From Ceratodon purpureus (taxonomy: Eukaryota; Streptophyta; Bryopsida; Pseudoditrichales; Ditrichaceae): DNA of 64,000 nt. Positions 9,268 through 19,034 of this stretch are shown piece after piece. The stretch spans positions 75,568,303 to 75,632,302 of the forward strand of contig CM026426.1 of NCBI GenBank assembly GCA_014871385.1, given 5' to 3'. A model generated the notes under the pieces. The model was not told the origin of the DNA and did no database searches. It was given only the letters and a program-made list of their open reading frames with translations. Numbering within the stretch: position 1 is the stretch's first letter; each line of letters starts with the position of its first letter. The position numbers and the translations under genes were made by a program.

Positions 9268-11990
9268 TTAATATTGACGGTATGTTTCATAATAGTCTGA
9301 GTCTTCATCACCTGGATCCAATGTATTATCAACAGCAGCCTCCAAATGTAGGTACTCCTAAACTGCCTGGTCATATCTCCGCTTCGTCTTCCGATTCTTT
9401 GAGGAAGGTAATGCACCCTGGTGTCTTGCTGCCTGCTCAGCGTAAACAGGCATGCGGAAGAACGTAGCTACCGGCGACAAGGGAAGTCGGGCCACTCTGC
9501 ATACGAAGGCAGTATCTGAGAAAAGACGATTCTATGCCTGACTGTTAGAATCACAAAATGTTCAAAATTTCTGTCTAATACGAGACCTGACGACTACACT
9601 CAGTGCCTGCTCTTCGGTCGGATTTCCGGAGGATGGTAAGCCAGATCTTCTTCTCCAAGCAGGATCGGAGGAACCTCGTCATCGTCGTCGTCGTCGTCAT
9701 CGTCTTCTTGGTCACTGTGATGGCCCCCGGCAGGTGCACGGGGAACCAAGTCAGATCTCATCGGAGCAAGAAGTTCCTTGAATATGTCCTCGTCCTCCTC
9801 AATAGCGACAATGTGACGGCCACGATTGCGACAGACTTGTATGGAGTCGCCTACAAAAGTCGGCAAAGAAGGGAGTTAGTATTAAGGCGAACTACAATCT
9901 GGAAGTACGGGAAAGTCAATATCATAAGATTGTAAGGCCGTACCTGTTCCCACCGTGAGGTCAACCACAATGCCTCCAGGGGATGTGCAAGACAAGACGA
10001 TGCAGCCCCAGAAATACTCATCAAGTTCCTTAGGACCACGCCAAGGCCGATCGCTGTTCATCTTCACAGTCTTGGCGTTAGCCGAGTTCATAAGGACGTT
10101 TCCCTTAACAACGTCAATATCTCCACTGTGGGTTGGCTTCAGAGTGAAGGCAGAGTTCCGAGTGCCGGCGGAGAGAGATGCGGGCCTGGGATCCGGAGTG
10201 CATCTGACATAAAGACCCATCCTAAAAAGGTTAGTGGTCTCAACCCTAAATGGAACCCGAAGCGGCAGTATGTTGAAGCCGGTCCACTCCTTAAACATCT
10301 TGAACCCGAGGCTTGGGCAGAAGGACCTGATAGTCTTTCTTGTGGAGTTATCATCAGTGTAAACAAAGACAAGGGCGCCATCATCGTGCAAGAAATTTGT
10401 GCGCAAACACGAAAGTGTTCTTGGACCAGTCCTTGTGAAGGACATTCCACTTAGGGACATCCGAGGCCGTTCTTGATATGCCTGGTACCGGGGAGTTGTC
10501 CGGAACCTGGGCTACTACAAGGTCCACCATTCCGTCCTTCATCTGATTCCTCCCATAAACCCGGCAGGTTCTATCATAATTGCACTGGCTCGCGAACTTG
10601 TACACCGCATCGAACTTCGATTTATCGGTCATACCATTCATGATCAAATCGAAAGTATTGTACTCCAGCTCCTTCGGTTCGTCAACCAGTTGGAACTCAG
10701 GCTGAGATAGAGTAAAATCTGTCCCAGAGGAGTTCCCTGATGGCGAAGGTCCATCCAGTCTACGTCTGGACTTGGGAGATTTAGGGGATCGTTGTCCTCT
10801 TCGGTTATCACCGGGTGACCCTGCAACTGAACCAGTGCCACCGTCTTGTGAGGCAGTGGTCCTCTGCGCTACGCGTCTTCCTAGCTGCGCCTGCGATTTC
10901 TTTCTCCTCTGACCAACTTTCGGGTCCTCCGGTGCAGCCTCTTCGACGTCAGGTACTTCCTTCGGAGTGGCGTTAACAACACCTAGTCGTCTCATCAGAT
11001 CTTCCTCCTCGGCGGGGCAGAAAGTCTTCGCACACTCGATGTACCAACCGCATTCCTTCAGATGCGCTGACGGAAATGTGATCTTCTGATACTCCGTGAA
11101 GATGAACGAGTCATGACCAGGCTCAGTCTGGGTATCCATCCAATCTGGTTCTTCCGTGATCGCCGCCTTTGGCATCAACTCCCTCTTGTAGTATCTATAA
11201 AACAGAGGGAATTGGGTCAGATTTCTTTATCTGCGCAAAGGCCAAACTTAACAAAAGCCGACCAAGGTTTTGATACTCACCGATAGATAAACCGGCTGAC
11301 GATGAGATGGCCCTTAGGCACCTGGTCCCAAGTGTCGTTCCGCTGGAATGCATGTTTCCCACCAAAGACAGCTGGAAAAGCTTTTTGCCAAACCTTCTTC
11401 TTCTAGTAGTTCAGGTACACTTGCGAGGACTTCACTTCCTTAGTCCAGTCTGGAACCGGATCTTCAAGCAGGATAGGCTCAATCTTCTCCGTGATCTCGT
11501 CCTCCAGCAGCGCATAGAAGCATGCTTTGTGCAGCCAAGCATGAAGTTGAGACTCACTACACGAAGACCTCGGAAAACTGTTTGCAGCCCTAGTATAATC
11601 AGAGCCGTTCCACATCTTCAGCCAACGCACTTTATACATCCCCTTCACGTTTGTTGTAGCAATCAGCTGCAGTTTGTCTAGCCCCATCTCGCACTTCTGA
11701 TTAGGGCGATTGTTGTAATGGTTCCGAATCTGAAAGGACGTAAACCCAAACAACGTAAGAATCAAAGTCATGCCATAACAAACCCTTATCAGGCCATTCC
11801 ACCGTTGCAGCTACACCACATCCTGGAGGCGTTAAATAACGTCAGTGACCAAAACAATCAATCCTTCCAAGAAATCTGCAAATTCAAATGGCTTATCAAA
11901 GCCGAACATGACGAGCCACCTGTCTTTGCAGCTCACCTAGAAGGTCAAAATATTTTGGACAGTAACGTTCTCCTGGTCATCACTTGAAAT
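9268..11990 (-). pseudogene. Copy A: decayed ParB-methyltransferase family gene (methyltransferase part)
   Basis: Exons read 11729-11281, 11194-9944, 9850 to about 9600, and 9541-9268, with GT..AG borders; the first two junctions are in phase. A degenerate upstream exon lies at about 11990-11800. The first exon encodes a helical domain shared with copy B (LDKL, then RWLK.WN). The long exon has a basic low-complexity linker, then a methyltransferase-like part. Its motif IV position reads VAQVPDN (about 10527-10488), where active enzymes have D/N/S-P-P-Y. It continues through PWRGPKE (about 10050) to the AdoMet-loop-like VVDLTVGTG at 9944. The next exon supplies GRHIVAIEEDED, as after motif I in permuted N6/N4 methyltransferases. 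Damage: TAG at 11405-11403, a one-base frameshift near 10390-10398, and TAG at 9360-9358. The ParB-like part is not seen; GC-rich palindromes lie where it would be. Confidence 0.65.
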
Positions 11991-11999
11991 TTAAACACA

Positions 12000-12078
12000 T
12001 CCTACCTAAAGTTCTAACTCATCAAGCAACAATCAAGTAGCAAGATTACCCCCAAAAATGACTAAGAGGCTAGAAACC
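12000..12078. other. Junction between copy A and the palindrome array
   Basis: A short stretch with no feature. Base composition shifts here from the moderately AT-rich gene remnant to the GC-rich array. Confidence 0.3.
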
Positions 12079-12772
12079 TGACCGCGCCTCTGAGGCCCGG
12101 AAGGGGCTCTCGGCACCGAGAGCCCCTTCCGGGCCTCAGATGCGTGGTCGAGGATAGAGGCCAAAGGGCCCGTAAAGCCGCCTTCGGGCCGGAAACCCGA
12201 CCGCGCCTCTGAGGCCCAGAGGGGGTTCTCGGTACGGAGGGACCCTTCCCAGCCTGAAAGGCGCGGTCGGGAATTGGTAGCTAGGGACATCTTTGGCCCC
12301 TTCGGACCGGGAAGCGACCGCGCCTCTGAGGCCCGGAAGGGGTTCTTGGCACCCTTCCGGGCCTCACTGGAGCGGTCGAGATTTGGGCCATGAGGGGCAC
12401 AATCTGGCCCCCTTTAATTGTAAAAGGGGACGGAATGGCCCATCAGACATAAAGAACTCCATTATTAGGTTCTTTATAAGTCTGGTGGGCCTTATAAGCC
12501 CCCTTTTGGCTGAGAAAGGTCCGTTAAGGCCCCTTGGGGCCGAAAACCCGACCGCGCCCTTGAGGCCGGGAGGGGCTTCTCGGCACCGAGAGACCCCTCC
12601 GGACCTCATGGGCGCGGTCGGGTTTCCGGCCCGAAGGGGCCTTAACGGGCCCCTTTGAGCCCAACAGGGGCCCATTGAGGCCCCTTGGGGCCATAAACCC
12701 GACCGCGCCCTTGAGGCCGGGAGGGGCTTCTCGGCACCGAGAGACCCCTCCCAGCCTCAAGGGCGCGGTCCG
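12079..12772. repeat. Array of five large GC-rich palindromes plus a central hairpin
   Basis: Five near-palindromes of about 67-77 bp lie at 12079-12150, 12196-12271, 12314-12380, 12546-12622 and 12696-12772. Each begins around GACCGCGCC, passes GAGGCC and a CTCTCGG/CTTCTCGG stem top, and returns through the complement to GGCGCGGTC. A different hairpin is centred near 12462 (arms about 12438-12456 and 12469-12490). Spacers carry smaller GGCCCC/GGGGCC palindromes, and the flank left of the second unit is the reverse complement of the flank right of the fourth. No coding frame is credible. Confidence 0.9.
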
Positions 12773-12792
12773 CGAACCGGCCCATAGGGGCC

Positions 12793-13473
12793 TGTTATGC
12801 TGGGTTGTAACTATGGAGATGTGAGATTAGGTCAGCAGGGGGGTAACCAGGGTGTAAGGAGATCGAGCGGGTATGAGACCGGGTAGTTAGTGAGGCCCTG
12901 GGGACATGGATACTTAGCGGTAGAGATAGAGACGTGAACCAGGGGAAGGTTGGTGACCGTGGTGCCTTGGTTGGACCGTGACTGTAGACTTAGAGGAGTC
13001 GGTTCCTAGAATACCCAGGGACAGTCGAGGGTGACGACGAAGTTAAAGAAGACAGAGTATATCATGCAGGCAATAGCTAAGGGATTGTTGACAGACAAGG
13101 CAATATTCAAAAGGGGAATTTAGACGAGCTCTTAAGACTAAGACAAGGTGCAAGAGGGAGAGAGTAAGAGTACGGAATGCCAAGGGCTTAGCCTCGTGCC
13201 CGAGTGTCAACCAAGTGACCGCGGTATGTATTAAAGGAGAAAACAGAGAGTTCAGGGAGACAGCTCGTAAGCTTAAGTCTAGCCTTCATACAACATTCAG
13301 AGAGAGCCAAAACTGCTATTCGCTATGCCTTTTATACTATAGTATCCTTCCTAAATTCCTGCTTCTACTCGTAGTTCTGCCGCTACTACTGCTTCTACTC
13401 GTAGTCCTTCTGTTTAGTAACCGTGGCTTCAGTTTGATATCCCTTGGCCGCCTTGTTACCCTGGCGGGTAACA
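12793..13473 (-). repeat. 3' LTR of Gypsy element 1 (681 bp)
   Basis: In the sense direction it begins TGTTACCCGCC, immediately after a purine-rich GAAGGGCAAAA tract, and ends CAGCATAACA, giving the canonical TG..CA ends. The solo LTR at 41782-42445 and the 3' LTR of element 2 share these end motifs and similar lengths, which supports the boundaries. Confidence 0.85.
13328..13336 (-). promoter_or_regulatory. TATA box in the LTR
   Basis: TATAAAAGG reads on the minus strand about 140 bases into the LTR. This is the expected place for the element's own promoter at the U3/R border. Confidence 0.5.
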
Positions 13474-13518
13474 TTTTGCCCTTCGTTTGAGAGTGCAATT
13501 CGTCCTCGGATTGCTTGG

Positions 13519-16500
13519 TCAGCCACGGGTACGCCTATAGGCCGGTCTCCTGTCAGGTCGAGTCTCTTCACGTGGTAACTGGATCTGTCGACGGGGAGGA
13601 GCTTGACCACCATAGAATGTTGCGATGGCAGCAGCTACTCCGCGATGCAGCAGGTTGTGCTTGGAGCGCGAGGTCAAGGCATGCTGGTAAACGTCGTAGA
13701 CCGTCTTGCCCAACAGTTTGTTGCATGCTGGGCACTGGACGCGGTCAGACTCGGGGTTGCTGTAGATTGCGACTAAATCAGCTTGGTTAGTGAAATAGTT
13801 CTGAACTTCATTAATCGCTACTTCCAGCTCCTCCTCTGCTTTGCTCTCATCACTCGCCTGTACCTCTAGGCTATGTTCTTCTTCAATCTTTTTTAATGCG
13901 TCTTTATGAATTTTAAAAGGTTTAGGGCGAGATTGTACGGTGGGTGGCTTGGAGAAACTTGGGTCTGCGGGAGCAGACGCGGGGATGGCTGGGGCGTATC
14001 CTCCACATCGGTTAGATGGTCGGGGATGTCCACGCGTTCTTCCGGGTTTCCAAGGTCTGGCTGGGTGGCAACCAGGGTGGAGCTGGAAGCTATGGCGGTC
14101 TCGGCAGGTGCTTTGCCCTTGTTGAGGTGTGGAGTCGTAAGCAGCACCGAGGGCGAGGTGATTTTGGGGACTGTATGGGCGGTAATGGACATGGGTAAGG
14201 ATGCCTCGGGAAGATCTCCTAGAGGATCCATATCCATGTCCGTTGTCTCCCAATCATGCTCCGACTGCTCCAATTCCAAGACCATCAGCGCGTTATCGAT
14301 ACACTGATCCACGTACTCCGAGGGTGGGGTATTGGTGACCGGAGGATGACTAGGAAGGTAATCGTATGCATACTGTGCAATCAGGTTAGCTGCGTTATGG
14401 ACCCATCCTACTTTGTTTGCTTCATTAGTTTCCTTCACCTGTTCCATGGCTGTGCGTTCCTGCTGCAGGCGCGCAATTTCTTCTGGGACTGCTGCTGCAG
14501 GGACCGGATTTCCTTGGTGCTGCTTCAGGGCATTGTTGTCGGTGACCAAGGCTTTGCATCGTGCAAGGGTCTCGGCAGTCTGCCCTTCCAATGCCTTGAT
14601 GCGTTCGGTGAGGAACATCTTTTCCTTGGTGAGTGTATCGACATGGTCCTATGTGGCACGGAGCTCTAATTCGAGATTGCGTACCTGCTCCCGAAGGTTG
14701 TGGAGTGTCTCAGTGGTTTCTTCCATTTGCTGCTTGGATTCGGTCCTTGCAGCCTCCACCTGTTTGTGAGCCAGGGCCTGTGCGGCTTGAACTGTCTGAG
14801 TTGCCTTGCGTGGGATGCGTTCTTCGAAGTCTTTGTGTGTCCTGTCGATCGTCTGATGCTCTTGCTCGGCGGCATGGATAAATTGAAACACTGCCTCCAT
14901 GCAGGTGGAGAGAGCAGCTTTCTTCGACTGAAACTCCGTGGCATGCGGTCCCCACGTAGGAGCTGTGGCCATGGACGTGGTCGGGGTTGACTCGGTGAGC
15001 CGCGGCCTCTTGCTGGAACCGGGTGCTGCATTGCCTTGGGCGGCTGCAGTGGCAATCTCACGCTGGACATCTAAAAACGTCCCCATGAGAGGCCCCTGAT
15101 TATTCCTCCGGTGGAAGGAGAGATAATGTGCGATGTACGCGGACAGGAACGGACCTATGGGACTAGAGTATCCGGGCTTGCGACGGTACCCTCGGAGCTC
15201 AATCTTGAAGTGCTCCTCAAGCAGCAATCCCCAATTGATAGGCTCGCCCTTGTCGGCCACGAACAGGAGACGGAGTTGCTCAGCAGTGATAGCATTACAA
15301 TCATTCTGAAAGTAAATCTGGCTAAGAATGCCGCGCATCCTGGCAAACCAAGGGTCCTCGTAAATCTTCCCCAGGGCGAAAATATCATACCTGCCGTCCT
15401 CTCGGATGGTGTGGTTGAGGGTGCTGAGGTCAGGTTGAGGATGCGCACATGCGGGGCTCCATTCGGTCGCTCCAAGGCCGTCCCAGCCGAAGAACTTGTG
15501 CAGGTACCGACTTGAATATTGCACCAAGACTCCCTCGACCATCCCAGATGGAAATTGCTCGTCTTCTGGGCGATCCCGGTTAGTTGCAATGAATTCGTGA
15601 CAATGTCGAATGTTAACCTTGCCCTCCAACAGCGTGTAGTAACGTCCCAATCCTGTCTTCGTGGTCCAGATGAGGTCCAGCCTCCGCTTCCACTCCATGA
15701 TCTGGCGAGGCACAAAAAAGGGTGGGACTGGTTTCTTACGCTCCATGGTGCTACTGCTACCCTGACTACTTGGGTGCTCTATCGTGGGCTGAACGTGGTG
15801 CAAGAGAGCAGGAAGGAGAAGAGACAATGGTGAGCGAAGAGCCGTGGTGTGTGCGGAATGTGGAACGCACGCAGCGTGGTGAGGCTCTGCACTGGGAGAG
15901 ACGCCTGGGTGACCAAGGCCTTTCCTTGGTTGGCGCAAGGGCCCCAAGGGAGATGATGGGAGACGTTTGGGGCATGGTGTGACTGGATGGGGAAGACCTA
16001 GACAGGTAGAACGGCGCAGGGGCGGCTGTAGGTGAGGATGACTGCCTAGCGGGGATGGTGGCGGCGGGGTCCTAGTAGTGCGGGGTCTACGGTTGGGTCT
16101 GGTTGTCCTATCCCTAGCCTGTCCCTCTGTGCCCAGGTAGTCTAGATCTACTCGAATGTGGTTAACATGGTATTCAGGGATGATTTGAGTCACATCCTGG
16201 GCAGTTTTTGGAAAATTTTGGCTGCCATGGGTTCCAAAATGTTTGGAAGTAACATACGCTGATTGTTTTTCTACCTGGTTTGAATGTAATCGTTGGCATC
16301 GTGGTGTCAGGGAATTAACCTGTACTTGGGTTTGGTTGGGTCCAGGATCCGAATGGGCTGGAAGAGTGGGCTCCCCTTCCTGATGAGAGGCTGAGCTGTC
16401 GGTAGCTTGGAGGAGTTCCTGTGCCTCGGTTGCCAAGGTTTTATGAATGTCTCCTAGGCTGAGTACGGGAAAGGTAATGGGTGTTACTGAATGGTAATGT

Positions 16501-17418
16501 TTCAACTTGGTTGTGTTCACGATAGTTGCTTGTGGATCATAATTCGTGTCATTAACTAACAGAACCGTGTTGTTGGGTAACACTAATTGGATTCTGTAAG
16601 GCCCATTCCACATGAATTCAAACTTTTGTTTTCTGAGCTTGGGGTCCCTGGGGCACCATAACACGTGATCCCCTTTTTGAAACAGACGGGGGGGTCTGGA
16701 GGCCTGGAAGTACTTAGCTGTCAGTTCCTGTTTGCTTGTTATATTTTTTGTGGCGGAGGCCCTAACTTCTTCGAAATGATGAATGTCTTGGAGCCGGGCA
16801 GCAAGGACTCTATGGGGAGTGTAATCCTTGGCTTGCACGGTACTAACCCTGGGGGCTATATACTCCGTAGGGAGAAGAGGTTGTGTCCCGTAAACTAATT
16901 CAAAGGGACTGAACTGTGTGGCACTTTTTGTGGCAATCCGATATGCCCATAGGGCTGCTGGCAGACAATCATCCCAGTCGGCTTGGTAAGCTTGGACAAA
17001 CCTGCGGAGCATATTGATGAGTGTTTTATTTGTTGATTCGGCCTAGCCATTTCCCTGGGGGTAATAAACCGTGCTAGTCCTGTGCTTGATAACATGGTTA
17101 TCCAGGAGGTCTTCGATGAGTGCATTTACAAAATGGGATCCTTGGTCAGACACGATTTCAAGGGGACAACCAAATCGTGTAATAATATTTTCGTATATGA
17201 ATGTGGCAGTGACGACAGCCGTATTCATCCGGAGGGGTCGGGCTTCTACCCATTTGGTCGTGTAATCCGTGGCAGCAAGGATATATTTATACCCTTGGCG
17301 AGTGACTGGGCGTATAGGTCCGACGAAATCTAGGCCCCATCGCTGGAGCGGACCCAGGGGTGGAATGGACTTGAGAGGTACACGGCCCTGATGTTGTAAA
17401 TTTGTCGTGGCCATTTGG
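13519..17418 (-). pseudogene. Element 1 integrase fused to an extra coiled-coil/zinc-finger ORF
   Basis: The integrase core shows DFVGPI and VSDQGSHF (two of the DDE acidic residues). TAG follows at 17045-17043, at a position that is usually Gln, just before the catalytic Glu. The same frame continues through the GPY motif (WNGPYRI) into a Pro-rich linker and a second unit starting near an internal Met-Glu-Arg-Lys-Lys. That unit has a globular part (HKFFGWDGLG, then INWGLLLEEHF) and a long coiled coil. A second in-frame TAG (14651-14649) aligns with a CAA Gln codon in element 2. The frame ends at TAA 13895-13893 and coding sense continues in the -1 frame to about 13519, with a Cys/His finger (QCPACNKLLG, then YQH and KHNLLH). 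The globular part resembles the domain often annotated as putative plant transposon protein; that is a resemblance only. Confidence 0.75.
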
Positions 17419-17980
17419 CGGGGAAAGTTAGCATGTGAGCGGAGAGTGGAGAGCGGAGAGTTGACCTTTAGCCAAATTTTCAAGAATAAAGTAGACCCTA
17501 TAACCGTGGAAAAATACTAAAAAAAGGCTTGATTTTGTTACTTTTGTTAATAAAGGAGTGAATTCTAGGTTATGAATGGTAAAAGCTTTCTTACGTTTGT
17601 TTCTGGAGGTACAAATTAGGGCTGATGTCATGATGATGTCATGCATACAATCCTTTAGATTTGGTCCCTTATTGGATCTAGATATGAGTATTCGAGCATT
17701 ATGTTTTTAGATAACAACAGTAGATATTACGTAGGATTATATTAATAATTATAGGAACAACAAATTTCACAGAAAGTAAAATTGAAGGTCTAAATACGTT
17801 GTGGAATATTTTGAAGTTTGTGTACAATAATGGAGCCGCTGAAACCAAGATGTATACCATTTCAGAGTACTTGTCTTCATCAAAGATTTCTTGGTTTAGG
17901 GATAAGAGCACTACTAGCTTAAGCGTCAAGCAACGATCTATATAAACCTTAGCAGACGTGCTTGACGTTGTATTAGCTCA
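17419..17980. other. Non-coding stretch
   Basis: AT-rich DNA beyond the truncated end of element 1. A short GGAGAGTGGAGAGC-like repeat sits at the junction (about 17438-17460). No gene is supported. Confidence 0.4.
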
Positions 17981-18472
17981 ATGATTTGTTTAGGACTTAA
18001 CCTTGTACTTGCGAGGCAGTTGTTTGAAGGTTTGGGCGATTCATTTGAGGTAGTTGCCTGTGAAATGATTTTACAGGATTTGCTTAAGCGAATGGCGGAT
18101 GGGCCTGACCCCTGCGATCATATAGGTAGTAGTACAACGCAGGCTTGGACTCCACCGATGGTAATCACATTTCAAGACGTCGAGAACGCTCGTGCCGTGT
18201 CAAAGCTTTGGAAGCGTGAGATTGACAGTAGTCCTGAATACGCATGCCTTCGTCTAGCAAGGTGGGATGACTTTTCGTACAGGGGTCGGCATTGGATTCC
18301 AAAGGACGAGTATGAAGCAAATCGATTCAACATCAGCTGGAATGTTTTTAGGAGTTCTTGGTCACTTGCAAATCCAATTGAAAACGACAGATTAGAGACA
18401 ACGTCCCTTGGAGAACTTAGTTGCCTTGAGTTAGATCAGCTAAGGTCATTGCTAAGGGCTAGTGGGAACTAG
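17981..18472 (+). CDS. Small intact ORF (163 aa), possibly F-box-like
   Basis: The ORF starts at a true ATG and ends in TAG with no internal stop. Residues about 45-95 read ILQDLLKRMAD, then FQDVENARAVSKLWKREI and YACLRLARWD. This recalls the later half of an F-box (hydrophobic helix, then VS..W followed by L.L..W). F-box proteins normally recruit substrates to SCF ubiquitin ligases, but the Leu-Pro start of the motif is not clear. The C-terminal part has no recognised repeats. It may be an exon of a larger gene. The F-box call is weak. Confidence 0.35.
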   Translation: MICLGLNLVLARQLFEGLGDSFEVVACEMILQDLLKRMADGPDPCDHIGSSTTQAWTPPMVITFQDVENARAVSKLWKREIDSSPEYACLRLARWDDFSYRGRHWIPKDEYEANRFNISWNVFRSSWSLANPIENDRLETTSLGELSCLELDQLRSLLRASGN

Positions 18473-19034
18473 GTCTTGGATGTGCTGGAGGAGAGAAAAT
18501 TTCTCCGAGAGATGGTATCTGGATATCTTCCATGAATAGATAACATGGGTATAGTAATGAGAGATGTTATTGAACATAAAGAAAGTAATTATAGTTTGCT
18601 ATATATGTTGAACATTTCAATTGTAACTATCCTTTGTTCACGTTATTGTTTTCTAGTGTTATATATAATATTAACTGAGATAAACAACTTCAAAATTGAA
18701 GTGGTTTTCCCTTACATAGGCTCCAAAAGTAGGTAATTTTGAAATAAGTGTTTTCATAATTACGTTTGCACACATTCTGTACTTCCTTCATAAGCAGACC
18801 ATAAACATCCACGTTGGTATTTAAAAAAATTAACCGAGTACGTGCGACATGTTGTTTAAATACATAAAAATTGAGAGCCAAGAAATCTTGCAGCTGTAGT
18901 CCTTTACATATAAAATGGAAATGAGAATCATATAAACTTAAAGTGGTTTGTGAAAGAGAAGATTAAGGAATATGTAATCAACTCCAATGAAATCAAATCA
19001 GATCACATGAAACAATGATAGACCGAAGCCTCGT
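18473..19034. other. Non-coding stretch 3' of copy B
   Basis: AT-rich sequence with no credible reading frame. It contains the 3' flank of the minus-strand copy B. Confidence 0.4.

Larger units (their letters stand above)
12793..17418 (-). mobile_element. Gypsy element 1, 5'-truncated LTR retrotransposon
   Basis: On the minus strand this holds the integrase core, integrase C-terminus, a long extra ORF, a polypurine stretch and one LTR (12793-13473). Protease, reverse transcriptase, RNase H and the 5' LTR are absent: similarity to element 2 stops at about 17418, inside the integrase. It sits between copies A and B of the methyltransferase-like family. With only one LTR, neither a target-site duplication nor an insertion age can be read. 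Confidence 0.85.

Noticed and set aside
13906..16898. Plus-strand ORFs of 60-137 codons over element 1
   Set aside because: They are antisense shadows of the well-supported minus-strand integrase/coiled-coil frame.
13893..17418. Reassigned genetic code with TAG/TAA read as Gln, suggested by stops at Gln positions
   Set aside because: The intact 888-aa transposase and the 787-codon element 1 frame use CAA/CAG for Gln with no internal TAA, and the transposase ends in TAA. Decay by C-to-T change explains the stops more simply.
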